In this document: one piece after another, positions 7,968-16,492 of the stretch
How positions within the stretch are numbered: the stretch's first letter is position 1
Layout: each line of letters opens with the position of its first letter
Source: Candidatus Methanophagales archaeon
Lineage (GTDB): Archaea > Halobacteriota > Syntropharchaeia > Alkanophagales > Methanospirareceae
Assembly: GCA_017883965.1 (NCBI GenBank)
Contig: JAFNKG010000016.1
Coordinates: 1-39,076 of the forward strand
Direction: 5' to 3'
DNA length: 39,076 bases
The notes under the pieces: model-generated
What the model saw: the letters and a program-made list of their open reading frames with translations, nothing else
Database searches by the model: none
What the model was told of the DNA's origin: nothing
Made by a program: the position numbers and the translations under genes

Positions 7968-8327
7968 ATGTCGACATATGAGAAGAGGTCCCAAGAACTT
8001 ATTAAAAGAGCTCGATCAAAAAAAATTAACATTTGGATTTTGAAGGCAGTACTCGATTCTGTGCAGGAAACGAGAAAAGAACCGCCATTTCAAACCACAT
8101 TTTCAAAAGTGTTGGAAAAAATGTCCAAACTTGTGTCGGAGGGGCGGATTTCAGCTGTTATAACTCGAAATCTTCTATCTCAATATTTAATTCGAATCAA
8201 AAAGATTTATTCTCTTGTCAACTTCACCGAGCCCTTAGGTGACTCAGCGGTCATTAAGATTCCTCAACACATTAATACAATTGAGGATTTGAACAAATTT
8301 ACGATCATTGTTGATCGGGCTCTGTAA
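7968..8327 (+). CDS. Small basic protein of unknown function
   Basis: A 119-residue protein, not recognised. ATG at 7968 is preceded by GAAGGGA at good spacing. It is basic at the N-terminus (KRSQELIKRARSKKINIW), helical through about residue 80, with heptad-like spacing in FSKVLEKMSKLVSEGRISAVITRNLLSQYLIRIKKIY. It ends in a short strand-rich part (DSAVIKIPQHINTIEDLNKFTIIVD). The basic helices would suit a nucleic-acid-binding or winged-helix-like role. No neighbour gives further context: the region to its right is decayed sequence. Confidence 0.5.
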   Translation: MSTYEKRSQELIKRARSKKINIWILKAVLDSVQETRKEPPFQTTFSKVLEKMSKLVSEGRISAVITRNLLSQYLIRIKKIYSLVNFTEPLGDSAVIKIPQHINTIEDLNKFTIIVDRAL

Positions 8328-8594
8328 TAATTCCATTATTGAACCTCTCCATTACACCTAAGTAAATATTTTTTTGGGAAAATTGTATATGTGGGAAGGA
8401 CCAGAGTACTTTCCCCAGTTATTGCGTGATCACCCTCTACTTTTTATCGAGTGATGAAAAGAGGATCAGACGGACGTATAGAAGACAAAAAAGACTTGGT
8501 GAGATCCTTTGGCTTTTATTTAGCCTTCCGTCACCATGCGCGAAAAATAAGACATTCAACACCCCTAAAAGTGTTCTGCAATGTTGGTTTAAAG

Positions 8595-8990
8595 TTATGT
8601 ACTCTCTATTTTAGCAATAGCTACCAGTTGTGCGTTCTGGTCAGACCTAATGATCATAAATGTTCCAAACGGGAGATTTATTTGGTTTCGGGTGGTCTCA
8701 ATGTTTAGGACTATGTTCAAAAATACAGTATCATCTTGAAAAACTTACCAAAAAAGGTTCGATTTCAACTGAAAGGAGAAAAAAGAGGTTCAAAATCACT
8801 ATCACAAGAATTGGCAAACTATATGATAAATCAAGAAGAAATAGAAAATTCAATATATTAAATATAGTCATCAGCTGTTTAAAACTCCAATCAAAGGAAA
8901 TTGAAGGGATTTACAAAGAAGGGACACTATACCTAGGGTGGAGGCTTCTTCCACGAGTGAACACCAGTCATCTATTAGGAAATCGAATGG
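8595..8990 (-). pseudogene. Decayed relative of the 15404-16276 gene
   Basis: Read leftwards, two parts match the 290-residue protein encoded at 15404-16276. The end of the gene reads IETTRNQINLPFGTFMIIRS then DQNAQLVAIAKIEST and a stop at 8595, against VESTRNRVNLPFGTFLILRS then GQNETLFAIAKLD. Further upstream, around 8905-8975, WCSLVEEASTLG matches SCEALVEEVRELG. The stretch between is longer than in the intact gene and not alignable, and the N-terminal half is absent. It is therefore a broken C-terminal remnant. It abuts the end of the RNase J-like gene, and no partner corresponding to the 14962 gene is left beside it. Confidence 0.7.
8711..8832 (+). pseudogene. Possible winged-helix fragment inside the remnant
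   Basis: On the plus strand the unalignable middle of the 8595-8990 remnant reads SKIQYHLEKLTKKGSISTER followed by a basic stretch and ITITRIGKLYD. That resembles the recognition helix and wing of an archaeal winged-helix regulator (xxVxYHLxxLxxKGxI...). It lacks helix 1 and a credible start. It could be a fragment inserted into the remnant or a chance resemblance in an antisense frame. Confidence 0.3.
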
Positions 8991-8991
8991 A

Positions 8992-10584
8992 TTATAAATC
9001 GAATGACCTGCCAATTTCCGGCAGACGTGTCCTATCACTAATGGCTTGGAAATCTTCCGGTTTCTCGGTATGTACCGGGAAAACTACCCTTGGGTCAGTT
9101 CGTTCAATCAAATCTGAGATATCCGAGTGAGACATGTGTCCTGAAGCATGAATCTGGATAGGTCGGTGATCGTTAGCGGAGTTCACACCGAAATGTGTGA
9201 ACCATTGAATCATTCTTTTTTCGTCCAACATTGCCTCTTCGTCAAAAGGCTCACTCGAAGCCCGGATATAGATACTACCGACCTCAGGCTCAAGATCTAC
9301 TAGCTCATTTAGTTCGTAATAGCTTAGATGGAGGATGTATTGCTCTGGATTTTCCCGGATTTTAAGGGCCGTGATCCCTTGGTTGTAGTGGGAAAGATCT
9401 ATGGTGCTGGGGTCTGCTTTGTCCCAGGTGACACTGTAGCCTGCATCGTACTTCGTTAGAACGTAGTCGCCCTCACTGTAAAGCATGCTACCTTTTCTCT
9501 TCAGGTAGACTTGAATGTTATTGGTCGCTTCTACATCAGAGATCTCGGTCATACCGCATATCCGGAGTTTATTGAGGGTGTATGCCAACTTTGGAGATAT
9601 CACAAGAGTCCTCCCCGTTTCTTCTGCGACATTCTTTAAGGTCAAGAAGCGAGTCGTGTCTTTCCACGCAAACCCAACCATTACCAGAGCCGGACATTGC
9701 GATACATTGTCTCGGATGTTTTCCTCCACTTGAGATTCCCTGTCCAAAGTAGTTTCCTCGACCCGTGTGCCTTCAATTATGAGGGCATCTGGTCGTAAGC
9801 CAGTGATTGCATCCCTAAAGGCCTCAGAAAGCTCACTTTGACGCCCGTGGAATCTTATATCTCCTGTGTAGATCACCTTTTTGTTGTCAGATGTTTCGAT
9901 CAGGAAAGCTGTCGCTCCTGGAACGCTGTGGTCAATAGGAAACGTCCTGACGGAAGTGTCTCCAATGTTTACTGTCTCGTTATCCTCAAATGTGATGAAC
10001 TGCCGTTCTTGCGCCTCTTCAGAACTAATTTTTGGAGCACCGGGAAAGTACGCCCTGCTTCCGAGCTGACCGAGTGTCTTTTTCCTCCATTTGAACGTGT
10101 CACTTTCAAGACCCGATGTACTGAGGTCGTATGCCGCCTCAATGAGGCATCTCGTTATTTTAGAGCAATAAACTGGGATCCCGGGGTTTAGAAATGAGAT
10201 GTGTTGGAAATGATCTGCATGGGCATGGGTTACGAAGATCCCCTTCAGAAAGGGTTCACCATTTTCTTCCGTGTACTCTTGATAGCTCTTCAGCCTAGAG
10301 ATCCAGTAGTCCGAACGGTCGAAGTGCCCAACGATATCCTCAATCCCCTCCATCTTTAAATAGTCCTGTCTGTAGATCCCATCGAGTTTGGGCAACAAGC
10401 CCATCTTGAGCAAGTCACGTACGCCACTATTTGTCCTTGGCTGAATAAATTCCTCATAGAACAAACTTTTCTGGGCAAAGCTCATCCCAAAATCAAAGAA
10501 AAGCCGAGTTTCCGCATCTTCAAGGAGTATCTTGTTCCCACCAATCTCACCCACTCCACCATAGAACCACAGACTTGTCAACAT
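8992..10584 (-). CDS. RNase J-like metallo-beta-lactamase-fold hydrolase
   Basis: A 530-residue protein of the metallo-beta-lactamase fold with RNase J-type organisation. The N-terminal strand (GGVGEIGGNKILLED..TRLFFDFG) matches the RNase J/beta-CASP opening. The zinc motif THAHADH is at 119-125 (H120, H122, D124, H125). Further ligands are likely the H in FPIDHSVPGA (about 218), the D of YTGDIRFHG (about 241), and the final H in VVFPVHTEKPEDF. The tail IHASGHMSHSDISDLI...PVHTEK is the RNA-metabolising (RMMBL-like) motif. It probably cleaves or trims RNA in the cytoplasm. An insertion of about 50 residues lies between the first strands and the zinc motif. The nearest leftward gene upstream is a truncated radical SAM gene. 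Confidence 0.82.
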   Translation of the reverse strand: MLTSLWFYGGVGEIGGNKILLEDAETRLFFDFGMSFAQKSLFYEEFIQPRTNSGVRDLLKMGLLPKLDGIYRQDYLKMEGIEDIVGHFDRSDYWISRLKSYQEYTEENGEPFLKGIFVTHAHADHFQHISFLNPGIPVYCSKITRCLIEAAYDLSTSGLESDTFKWRKKTLGQLGSRAYFPGAPKISSEEAQERQFITFEDNETVNIGDTSVRTFPIDHSVPGATAFLIETSDNKKVIYTGDIRFHGRQSELSEAFRDAITGLRPDALIIEGTRVEETTLDRESQVEENIRDNVSQCPALVMVGFAWKDTTRFLTLKNVAEETGRTLVISPKLAYTLNKLRICGMTEISDVEATNNIQVYLKRKGSMLYSEGDYVLTKYDAGYSVTWDKADPSTIDLSHYNQGITALKIRENPEQYILHLSYYELNELVDLEPEVGSIYIRASSEPFDEEAMLDEKRMIQWFTHFGVNSANDHRPIQIHASGHMSHSDISDLIERTDPRVVFPVHTEKPEDFQAISDRTRLPEIGRSFDL

Positions 10585-10660
10585 TCCTCCTCTCCTTTGT
10601 ATGATTAAAACGAATTTGGTTATTTATCTTTATTTCCAACTAGATAAAAATATCTGAGAT

Positions 10661-10927
10661 TCATATTCTTGTATTCACTCTCCAGATAACCGAATAAAAT
10701 GTCAATAAAGCTTGCCAATCTTGGCGGAACGAGGACTCTCCTCCAAGAAACGCAAAAAATGTGAAGCCCAACTCCATCGCAGTTTTATTCGTTTGGATAA
10801 TCGTCTCGATGGGTATTTTTTCATTAGCGGTAGGAGGATCTTGCTTCACCCCGCAATAGGTACAGCGATTATTACAGCGATTCGTAATTTTAAAATCAAG
10901 CCAACCAAAATCAAGTTTTTCCCGCAA
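10661..10927 (-). pseudogene. Truncated radical SAM protein
   Basis: An 88-residue frame from a TTG start. CNNRCTYC (C-x3-C-x2-C) is the iron-sulphur and S-adenosylmethionine site, preceded by the typical strand DFKITNRC. The second signature strand FFAFLGGESSFRQDW resembles the usual GGEP region with S in place of P. Radical SAM enzymes normally run 250-400 residues; here the frame ends soon after the second strand in unrelated sequence and no continuation is visible before the RNase J-like gene. It is best read as a fragment. The cysteine motif is intact, so a mini-protein cannot be strictly excluded. Confidence 0.65.
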
Positions 10928-11209
10928 GAACGCACCCTAGAAAGGATTAATCAATGCTTTTTAACTCACTGAGTTGTTTTCATTTAGCTATGGAACTCAA
11001 CAACGCGTTTACTTTTGATTAATCAATACATTGTTTAACCTTTTGGCTCAATTTATCGAATTATTACGAAATAAATTAAGATATTTAAAAGGAACAAGTA
11101 ATTGCAATTTTGAAAGTTCACAATAGATAAATTAAACTTTAAAAGCCTCTATAACACTTTATATTATCGATTTTCCCTTAAAAACCGAAAATAAAACATA
11201 TTTCACACC
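10928..11209. other. Intergenic region with an 11-nt direct repeat
   Basis: AT-rich, without a gene. GATTAATCAAT occurs at 10945-10955 and again at 11017-11027; each copy contains the palindrome GATTAATC. Between them GAGTT and AACTC can form a small hairpin around 10971-10999. These may be regulator sites for the radical SAM fragment's former operon or for the surface-protein gene to the right. Confidence 0.4.
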
Positions 11210-11226
11210 CCTAAACCTTTTAATAG
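11210..11226 (+). promoter_or_regulatory. Promoter element shared with the 23084 surface gene
   Basis: CCCTAAACCTTTAATAG lies 43 bp before the ATG at 11269. The other surface-protein gene has CCCAAACTTTTTAATAG at exactly the same distance from its ATG (23127-23143, reverse strand); 13 of 17 positions agree. The T/A core suits a TATA box and the CCCxAAAC part may be the upstream BRE or an activator site. Confidence 0.6.
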
Positions 11227-11268
11227 ATGAAAAACTGAATAAAAGAGGAATGGATGGAGTCATGGGAG

Positions 11269-13650
11269 ATGAAGGTAATAAAGGGAGAAGGAAGACTAAA
11301 CCGTAGAATACTATGGATGTTCTGTTTGCTCATCATATTGGTGTATGTCAATAGAAATCCCCCTGTTACAGCATATGGTGATTCATGGCGAAGCCGGGCC
11401 CCTATGCCAACACCGCGGGCTTTCCTTGCAGCTGTTATGGTGGGAGAGCGGATCTACGCCATTGGTGGTTATGATTTTGATCAGCTTGCAACTGTGCAGG
11501 AATATGATCCGACGACAGATACATGGCGCAGCCGAGCCCCTATGCCAACCCCACGGAGCCGTCTTGCGGCAGCAACGGTTGGGGGGAAGATCTACGCCAT
11601 CGGTGGTGGGACTGGAGGAGGGCTTTCAGTAGTAGAAGAATACGATCCAGCGACTGATTCATGGCGTAGCCGAGCCCCTATGCCAACCCCACGGCGTGAT
11701 TTATCGGCAGTAGCGGTCAATGGACGAATATACGCTATTGGTGGATGGGGGGGAGCTGTTCTTTCAACGGTTGAAGAGTACGATCCGGCAACTGACACGT
11801 GGCGCAGCCGAGCCCCTATGCCAACCGCGCGATGGAAGCTAGCAACGGTGGCAGTTGGAGGGAAGATCTACGCCATCGGGGGCGATCCTCAACCGTGGAA
11901 TGAAATTTGTGCAGATGTGGAGGAATATGATCCAAGCACTAATACTTGGTACCGCCGAATCCCCTTACCGACCCCCCGGTATAGCCTTGCTGCGGTGGCG
12001 GTGGGTGAGCGGATCTACGCTATTGGTGGCTATGATACTGTTGAAAAACAGCGTCTTTCAACAGTTGAAGAGTATGATCCAACTACCAATCGTTGGATAA
12101 GTCGTGCTGACATGCCGACCGCGCGTTCCCACCTTGCAGCTGCAGTAGTGAACTGGATGGTCTATGTCATCGGCGGCCATGATGGTACTAATTATCTTGG
12201 AACGGTGGAGGAGTATGAGCCCCCCTTTGTTGATACGGATGGAGACGGACTTGCGGATTGGGAAGAATTAGACACATATAACACCAGTCCTACCTCGGCA
12301 GACACCGATGGCGACGGGTTGGAGGATGGCGACGAAATAAATCGGTATGGAACCGATCCATTAGTAAGAGATGCCGAGGTGGATACCGATGGCGATGGAC
12401 TATCAAATGTGGCTGAGGTTGATGCTTATGGAACCAACCCCACAGAGGTGGATACCGATGGTGATGGTCTATCAGATGGAGCGGAGGTGGGTAAGTACGG
12501 TACTAAGCCCACCTTAGCGGACACTGATGGAGATGGTCTATCAGATGGGGAAGAAGTAGGCACATATGGTACTAACCCAACCGAGGTGGACACTGATGGG
12601 GATGGACTTGTGGATGGGGATGAAGTGAATCGATATGGAACTGACCCGTCAATACCGGACATAGATGCAGACACTGATAGCGACGGATTAACGAATGTGG
12701 AGGAGGTAGACACGTATGGCACCCGACCTACATCGGTTGATTCCGATGGAGACGGGCTGGCCGACGGGGCGGAAGTGACCACCTATGGCACTCTACCCAC
12801 CATTGCGGATACTGATAGCGACGGATTGGTTGATGGAGATGAAGTACTCTCTCACGGTACCAATCCAACCGCCGCGGACACCGATGGAGATGGACTGACC
12901 GATGGGGCGGAAGTAGGTAAATACAGCACCCGACCCAATATCGTGGACACCGATGGAGATGGACTGACCGATGGAGATGAAGTGGATAGGTATAGAACAG
13001 ATCCCTTGGTACCGGATGCGGCTGCTGACACGGATAGTGATGGGCTGCTGAATGTCGAAGAAGTGGATATCTATGGCTTAAACCCCATGAACCCGGATAC
13101 AGATGCAGATGAGTTAAGTGATGGCATTGAAGTCACCACAGCCCATACTGACCCGACTGATCCGGATACCGATGGAGATGGCCTGCCCGATGGTTGGGAA
13201 GTTACTCATCAGTTGGATCCCACGAATGCGCAGGATGCTGGCTTAGATCCTGATGCCGATGGCTTAAGCAACCGGGATGAGTATACACACAAGACTGATA
13301 TGAAAAATGCGGATACCGATGGAGATGGCCTGCCCGATGGTTGGGAAGTTAAATACGCGTTTGACCCGAAAGACGCGGGGGATGCTGATGAGGACCCGGA
13401 TAAGGATGCCTTAGGTAATCTACAGGAATATCAGAAAGGAACCATCCCCCAAGACTCAGATACAGATAAAGATGGTATTCTAGATGGTAGTGATCCAGAC
13501 CCTTTAAATCCTGTAGCGGAGTCTGGGTCTCGCGTGTTTGCTGGTCTCACTCTCGGAGAATGGGCAGCGATAGGGAGTATCGTCGGCGGTGTTTCCGCGT
13601 TCCTCGGCATCATCATCAGATACATTATACTGCCAAGGAAAAAGAGATAA
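11269..13650 (+). CDS. Secreted Kelch/thrombospondin type 3 repeat surface protein
   Basis: A 793-residue exported protein. ATG 11269 is chosen over 11254 because MK(V/F)IKGE..LNRRIL matches the start of the 1296-residue protein at 19194-23084 and both lie 43 bp from a shared promoter motif. Residues about 12-28 are a signal or anchor helix. Six Kelch repeats of about 48 residues follow (37-315; each with RSRAPMPTPR, IYAIGG and TVEEYDP.TDTW), forming a six-bladed propeller. About 16 calcium-binding thrombospondin type 3 repeats (DTDGDGL.DG.EV..YGT.P, 23 residues) form a stiff stalk to about residue 745. A C-terminal membrane helix (about 763-785) and RKKR anchor it, propeller outside. Likely ligand: another cell, a surface glycan or a protein; unknown. 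Confidence 0.85.
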   Translation: MKVIKGEGRLNRRILWMFCLLIILVYVNRNPPVTAYGDSWRSRAPMPTPRAFLAAVMVGERIYAIGGYDFDQLATVQEYDPTTDTWRSRAPMPTPRSRLAAATVGGKIYAIGGGTGGGLSVVEEYDPATDSWRSRAPMPTPRRDLSAVAVNGRIYAIGGWGGAVLSTVEEYDPATDTWRSRAPMPTARWKLATVAVGGKIYAIGGDPQPWNEICADVEEYDPSTNTWYRRIPLPTPRYSLAAVAVGERIYAIGGYDTVEKQRLSTVEEYDPTTNRWISRADMPTARSHLAAAVVNWMVYVIGGHDGTNYLGTVEEYEPPFVDTDGDGLADWEELDTYNTSPTSADTDGDGLEDGDEINRYGTDPLVRDAEVDTDGDGLSNVAEVDAYGTNPTEVDTDGDGLSDGAEVGKYGTKPTLADTDGDGLSDGEEVGTYGTNPTEVDTDGDGLVDGDEVNRYGTDPSIPDIDADTDSDGLTNVEEVDTYGTRPTSVDSDGDGLADGAEVTTYGTLPTIADTDSDGLVDGDEVLSHGTNPTAADTDGDGLTDGAEVGKYSTRPNIVDTDGDGLTDGDEVDRYRTDPLVPDAAADTDSDGLLNVEEVDIYGLNPMNPDTDADELSDGIEVTTAHTDPTDPDTDGDGLPDGWEVTHQLDPTNAQDAGLDPDADGLSNRDEYTHKTDMKNADTDGDGLPDGWEVKYAFDPKDAGDADEDPDKDALGNLQEYQKGTIPQDSDTDKDGILDGSDPDPLNPVAESGSRVFAGLTLGEWAAIGSIVGGVSAFLGIIIRYIILPRKKR

Positions 13651-13727
13651 TAGTCAAATGCGATTCATTGAGCTTTAAAAGAGATTAGTAACAATTATAA
13701 CTGACTTTGTACAAGGGAATGACTTTT

Positions 13728-14891
13728 ATGTCGTGGAAAAATTTATTGAGAGATAAGCAAGAAGCTTTTGTAAAACTACTTGCCAAAACGACATCTCTCA
13801 CAGAGGATAAAGTCCAAATATGCCTTTTTGATCCTAAACTTGCGCAGAAGGCCATTTATTATTTACCGGACTTGATTTTCAAGGATTTCCAAACTATAGG
13901 CTTTCAAAAGATGATTTCAAGCCCTGAACCAATTATTACATTGGAGCTGCGAGCATTTTTATTCATTCAACTGTATTCTGATCTTTCTTGGAAAGGTACA
14001 GATCCTGAAATTGTATCATATCAACGAGAACAAGCGAGAAAGCTCCTTACTGGTCTTAGGTATTTGAAAAGAAAGGCAGCTCAATATCTCAACGAAATGT
14101 CAAATGATCAATCTCAAAAAAATAAAAACCTGTTAAAAATGTTTCTTGAAGGTATATCAAGTCTTTGGGGGAGTTTGGATCCAATAGAACAGCTTCTTAG
14201 TGCTTATCTTGCTGATTATGAGCAAATATTAGCAATGGTGATTCATTCCTTTGGAAAAGCCTATCTTGGAGGAGAGAAGTTCCCAGATACAATTCTTAAA
14301 GAACTCAAAATTCGAGATGAGGCGTTTTTTGCTCCTCTTTTCAAAGCGACTTCCCGAGAGCTGCGGAATACCATTGCACATCGTGATTACTATATCGATA
14401 AAACAAACGGAACCTTTCAATATCGGAGTTCGCTGAAGTCGAAGGCTTACAAGGAAATCCCACTAACAGATCTAGTCGAGATGATTCTCCACCAGCGAGA
14501 GAGCCTTGCACTTCTATCTAGTCAGGTTTTTCTCCATGAAAGAACTTCTAGTCCTGATTACGTTAGCCTTATTCGTGATCTCATGATACAATCCATGCTT
14601 TGTCCGCTTAATGCGAGTTTAAGCCCCCGTGCGAGAAATACTTTAGTTCTTAATACTTATTTTTGGTTTAACCGTTCAGAAATAGAGGATATCCCCATGG
14701 TACTCAATCACTTGATCCGAGAGTTTGTTCTCCTCATACCTCATGATATCTCTAAGAACGTTATCCCATATCTTCCATATTATCAACCTCCCACCGAGCT
14801 TCCTGAACTCCCCCCTCTGGAATCAGAAACTGAAGCAGAAATTGTAGCTTTGGGAAAGGAAATCTTTACTTTACTATCTATTCATACTTAA
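13728..14891 (+). CDS. Helical protein with HEPN-like RNxxAH motif
   Basis: A 387-residue, almost entirely helical protein that I do not recognise. ATG 13728 is chosen over TTG 13707 and ATG 13719 because AAGGGA lies 9 nt before it. Residues 208-222 contain RELRNTIAHRDYY: R213-N-T-I-A-H218 fits the R-x4-H motif of HEPN domains, the catalytic core of many toxin and antiviral ribonucleases, and it is flanked by helices as expected. The N-terminal 120 residues (LRAFLFIQLYSDLSW..) and a proline- and glutamate-rich C-terminus (PPTELPELPPLESETEAE) carry no known motif. It stands alone 80 bp after the surface protein. RN.xAH also occurs in other HEPN-like, non-catalytic proteins, so RNase activity is only suggested. 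Confidence 0.5.
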   Translation: MSWKNLLRDKQEAFVKLLAKTTSLTEDKVQICLFDPKLAQKAIYYLPDLIFKDFQTIGFQKMISSPEPIITLELRAFLFIQLYSDLSWKGTDPEIVSYQREQARKLLTGLRYLKRKAAQYLNEMSNDQSQKNKNLLKMFLEGISSLWGSLDPIEQLLSAYLADYEQILAMVIHSFGKAYLGGEKFPDTILKELKIRDEAFFAPLFKATSRELRNTIAHRDYYIDKTNGTFQYRSSLKSKAYKEIPLTDLVEMILHQRESLALLSSQVFLHERTSSPDYVSLIRDLMIQSMLCPLNASLSPRARNTLVLNTYFWFNRSEIEDIPMVLNHLIREFVLLIPHDISKNVIPYLPYYQPPTELPELPPLESETEAEIVALGKEIFTLLSIHT

Positions 14892-14961
14892 ATTCGTTTC
14901 AAGCTTCAAAGTTGATAATCTGAAGGGCGCCACCTCTCAAAAGTGTTATGGCACACCCGCT

Positions 14962-15384
14962 TTAATTAAAATGATTTCTTTTATTAAGAGTCGGGACCCT
15001 GTACTCGAGAATACGGGCGTGTTCGCTAATTATCTTCCCCTCTCTAGGAGATGCCCAAATTTGAATCACCAAAAACCGATCCATGGAGGGCGGCCTGGTG
15101 ACATCCCCTGGAAAATGGCCGACTACTCCCGCATAAAGCACCTCAAATTTATTATTGGTCACCCCCACCAGCTCAAAGCTGTCCACACACCGTTCCACCC
15201 GCTCCACTCCCCGGGCCCCATAGTTCCTCAAGACCAGCTGAGTCCGAACACAATGCTGGTTGCGGGTTCTGAGCTTCCGCGCCTTACAACTCCCTTCCCT
15301 CTTACACCCCATACCGTCGGGCAACGCGATCATCACCGCTTGTGTTTCGTATTCCCCCACCAACTCTTCTTCCCATACGCCCAT
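14962..15384 (-). CDS. Unknown protein, second gene of a two-gene operon
   Basis: A 140-residue protein not recognised. It begins 19 bp after the stop of the 15404 gene, with AGAAAGAGG before its ATG, so the two are co-transcribed. It alternates short strands with charged turns (YETQAVMIALPDGMG, RTQLVLRNYG, SFELVGVTNNKFEVLYAGVVG, RFLVIQIWASP), suggesting a compact beta-rich or alpha/beta domain. Five cysteines are scattered without a clear zinc pattern. A longer antisense frame (14971-15483) covers the same DNA but lacks a start signal and is proline- and histidine-rich in the way antisense frames often are. Function unknown; probably acts with its neighbour. Confidence 0.55.
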   Translation of the reverse strand: MGVWEEELVGEYETQAVMIALPDGMGCKREGSCKARKLRTRNQHCVRTQLVLRNYGARGVERVERCVDSFELVGVTNNKFEVLYAGVVGHFPGDVTRPPSMDRFLVIQIWASPREGKIISEHARILEYRVPTLNKRNHFN

Positions 15385-15403
15385 AGCGGCATCAATCCTC
15401 TTT

Positions 15404-16276
15404 CTAATCTAATTTGGCAATGGCAAACAGAGTTTCGTTTTGGCCAGATCGAAGGATCAAAAACGTTCCAAACGGGAGGTTGACTCGGTTCCGGGTGGAC
15501 TCGACCCCTAAAGCGAACCAGACAAGCGCCCTCAAGTAATCGGGTTCAGTATTTCCAGAACTCACGAGGACTTTGATCTCGTGAGCGTGAATTATTGGAA
15601 TTCCAGCAGACTGAAAACGAGCAAAATCCCCAAGATATTGACAGACCCAAAAGTACGTCCCAAGCTCCCGAACTTCCTCGACCAGCGCCTCGCAACTTCC
15701 TCCGACAGGATCTAGGTGATCCAGCTCGACCCTCGGAGGCGACCTCTCCCCTTCCGGAAGCATGTTAAGAATTGTAATGGCCTTCGATCTTGCGTTTTCA
15801 GGAACAACCAAAGGTCTGTCGAGCACCATGACAAGAGCACCTTGAGGATTATCAGAGACGACACAGAGAAAAGCATGACAAAATGAAGGAACCCCTTGTT
15901 CTAGGAGCCTCTTTGATTGTTCTGTCACTATTTCAAATCCGAAACCCTGCATTGGTAGACGTGTAGCCAGTTGCTTACAATTCGCAAGGAAATTCTGGCA
16001 TACTCCCGATCCATCATTGGTAAGAGAATAATGATCGACAACCCTGCTTGTCTGGGCGATATAGATCTTGAGGTCGTTAGAAGTGATTGTTCCAGATATC
16101 CTAATATCGCATCCGCCAGTTACATCCTTGATTGCGTCCAGACAGCCTTGTAAGTTTTCCAGTTCAGTAAAATTCCCCTGTTTGTTCTCTACTTGTGGAT
16201 TTGAGCCAAGTTTAGTTCCATAGTTGGCACTATAAGCCCTAATTGATTCTCCTTTGAACATCCCCGTCACCCCCAT
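15404..16276 (-). CDS. Unknown protein, first gene of a two-gene operon
   Basis: A 290-residue protein of no family I recognise. The predicted pattern is alternating strands and helices: CDIRISGTITSNDLKIYIA, GFGFEIVTEQSKRLLEQG, AFLCVVSDNPQGALVMVLDRPLVV (an exposed strand pair), SCEALVEEVRELGTYFWVCQYLG and VNLPFGTFLILRSGQNETLFAIA at the end. This is consistent with an alpha/beta cytosolic protein. No signal peptide or membrane helix. A decayed relative of its C-terminal half lies at 8595-8990 and keeps the NLPFGTF motif, so that stretch is the most conserved and probably functional part. The start codon and the overlapping neighbour spacing place it at the head of an operon with the 14962 gene. 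Confidence 0.65.
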   Translation of the reverse strand: MGVTGMFKGESIRAYSANYGTKLGSNPQVENKQGNFTELENLQGCLDAIKDVTGGCDIRISGTITSNDLKIYIAQTSRVVDHYSLTNDGSGVCQNFLANCKQLATRLPMQGFGFEIVTEQSKRLLEQGVPSFCHAFLCVVSDNPQGALVMVLDRPLVVPENARSKAITILNMLPEGERSPPRVELDHLDPVGGSCEALVEEVRELGTYFWVCQYLGDFARFQSAGIPIIHAHEIKVLVSSGNTEPDYLRALVWFALGVESTRNRVNLPFGTFLILRSGQNETLFAIAKLD

Positions 16277-16492
16277 CGATTTTGTTGACCTCTTATCTCA
16301 TTCTTTTTTGCATGCGCACTAGTCATATAGTTCATTCTTGAGTTTAAGTGTCAATTTAAACATTTTTCAACCTGATTTCAGGTTTACAACGATATTTCGA
16401 CTAGATCGTTGCTTAGGTTGAAATTTCGAAGTTAAGATGAGGGTCTTAATAGGTTCAAAATCGACAACTTTTCTGAATAAGAGGCAGCACCG

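Noticed and set aside
12426-12782. Antisense frame rich in serine and proline within the TSP3 repeats
   Set aside because: A shadow of the regular GATGGxGA repeat of the true gene.
14971-15483. 170-codon plus-strand frame opposite the 14962 gene
   Set aside because: No ribosome site, rich in P and H as antisense frames often are, and it overlaps the coupled operon on the other strand.
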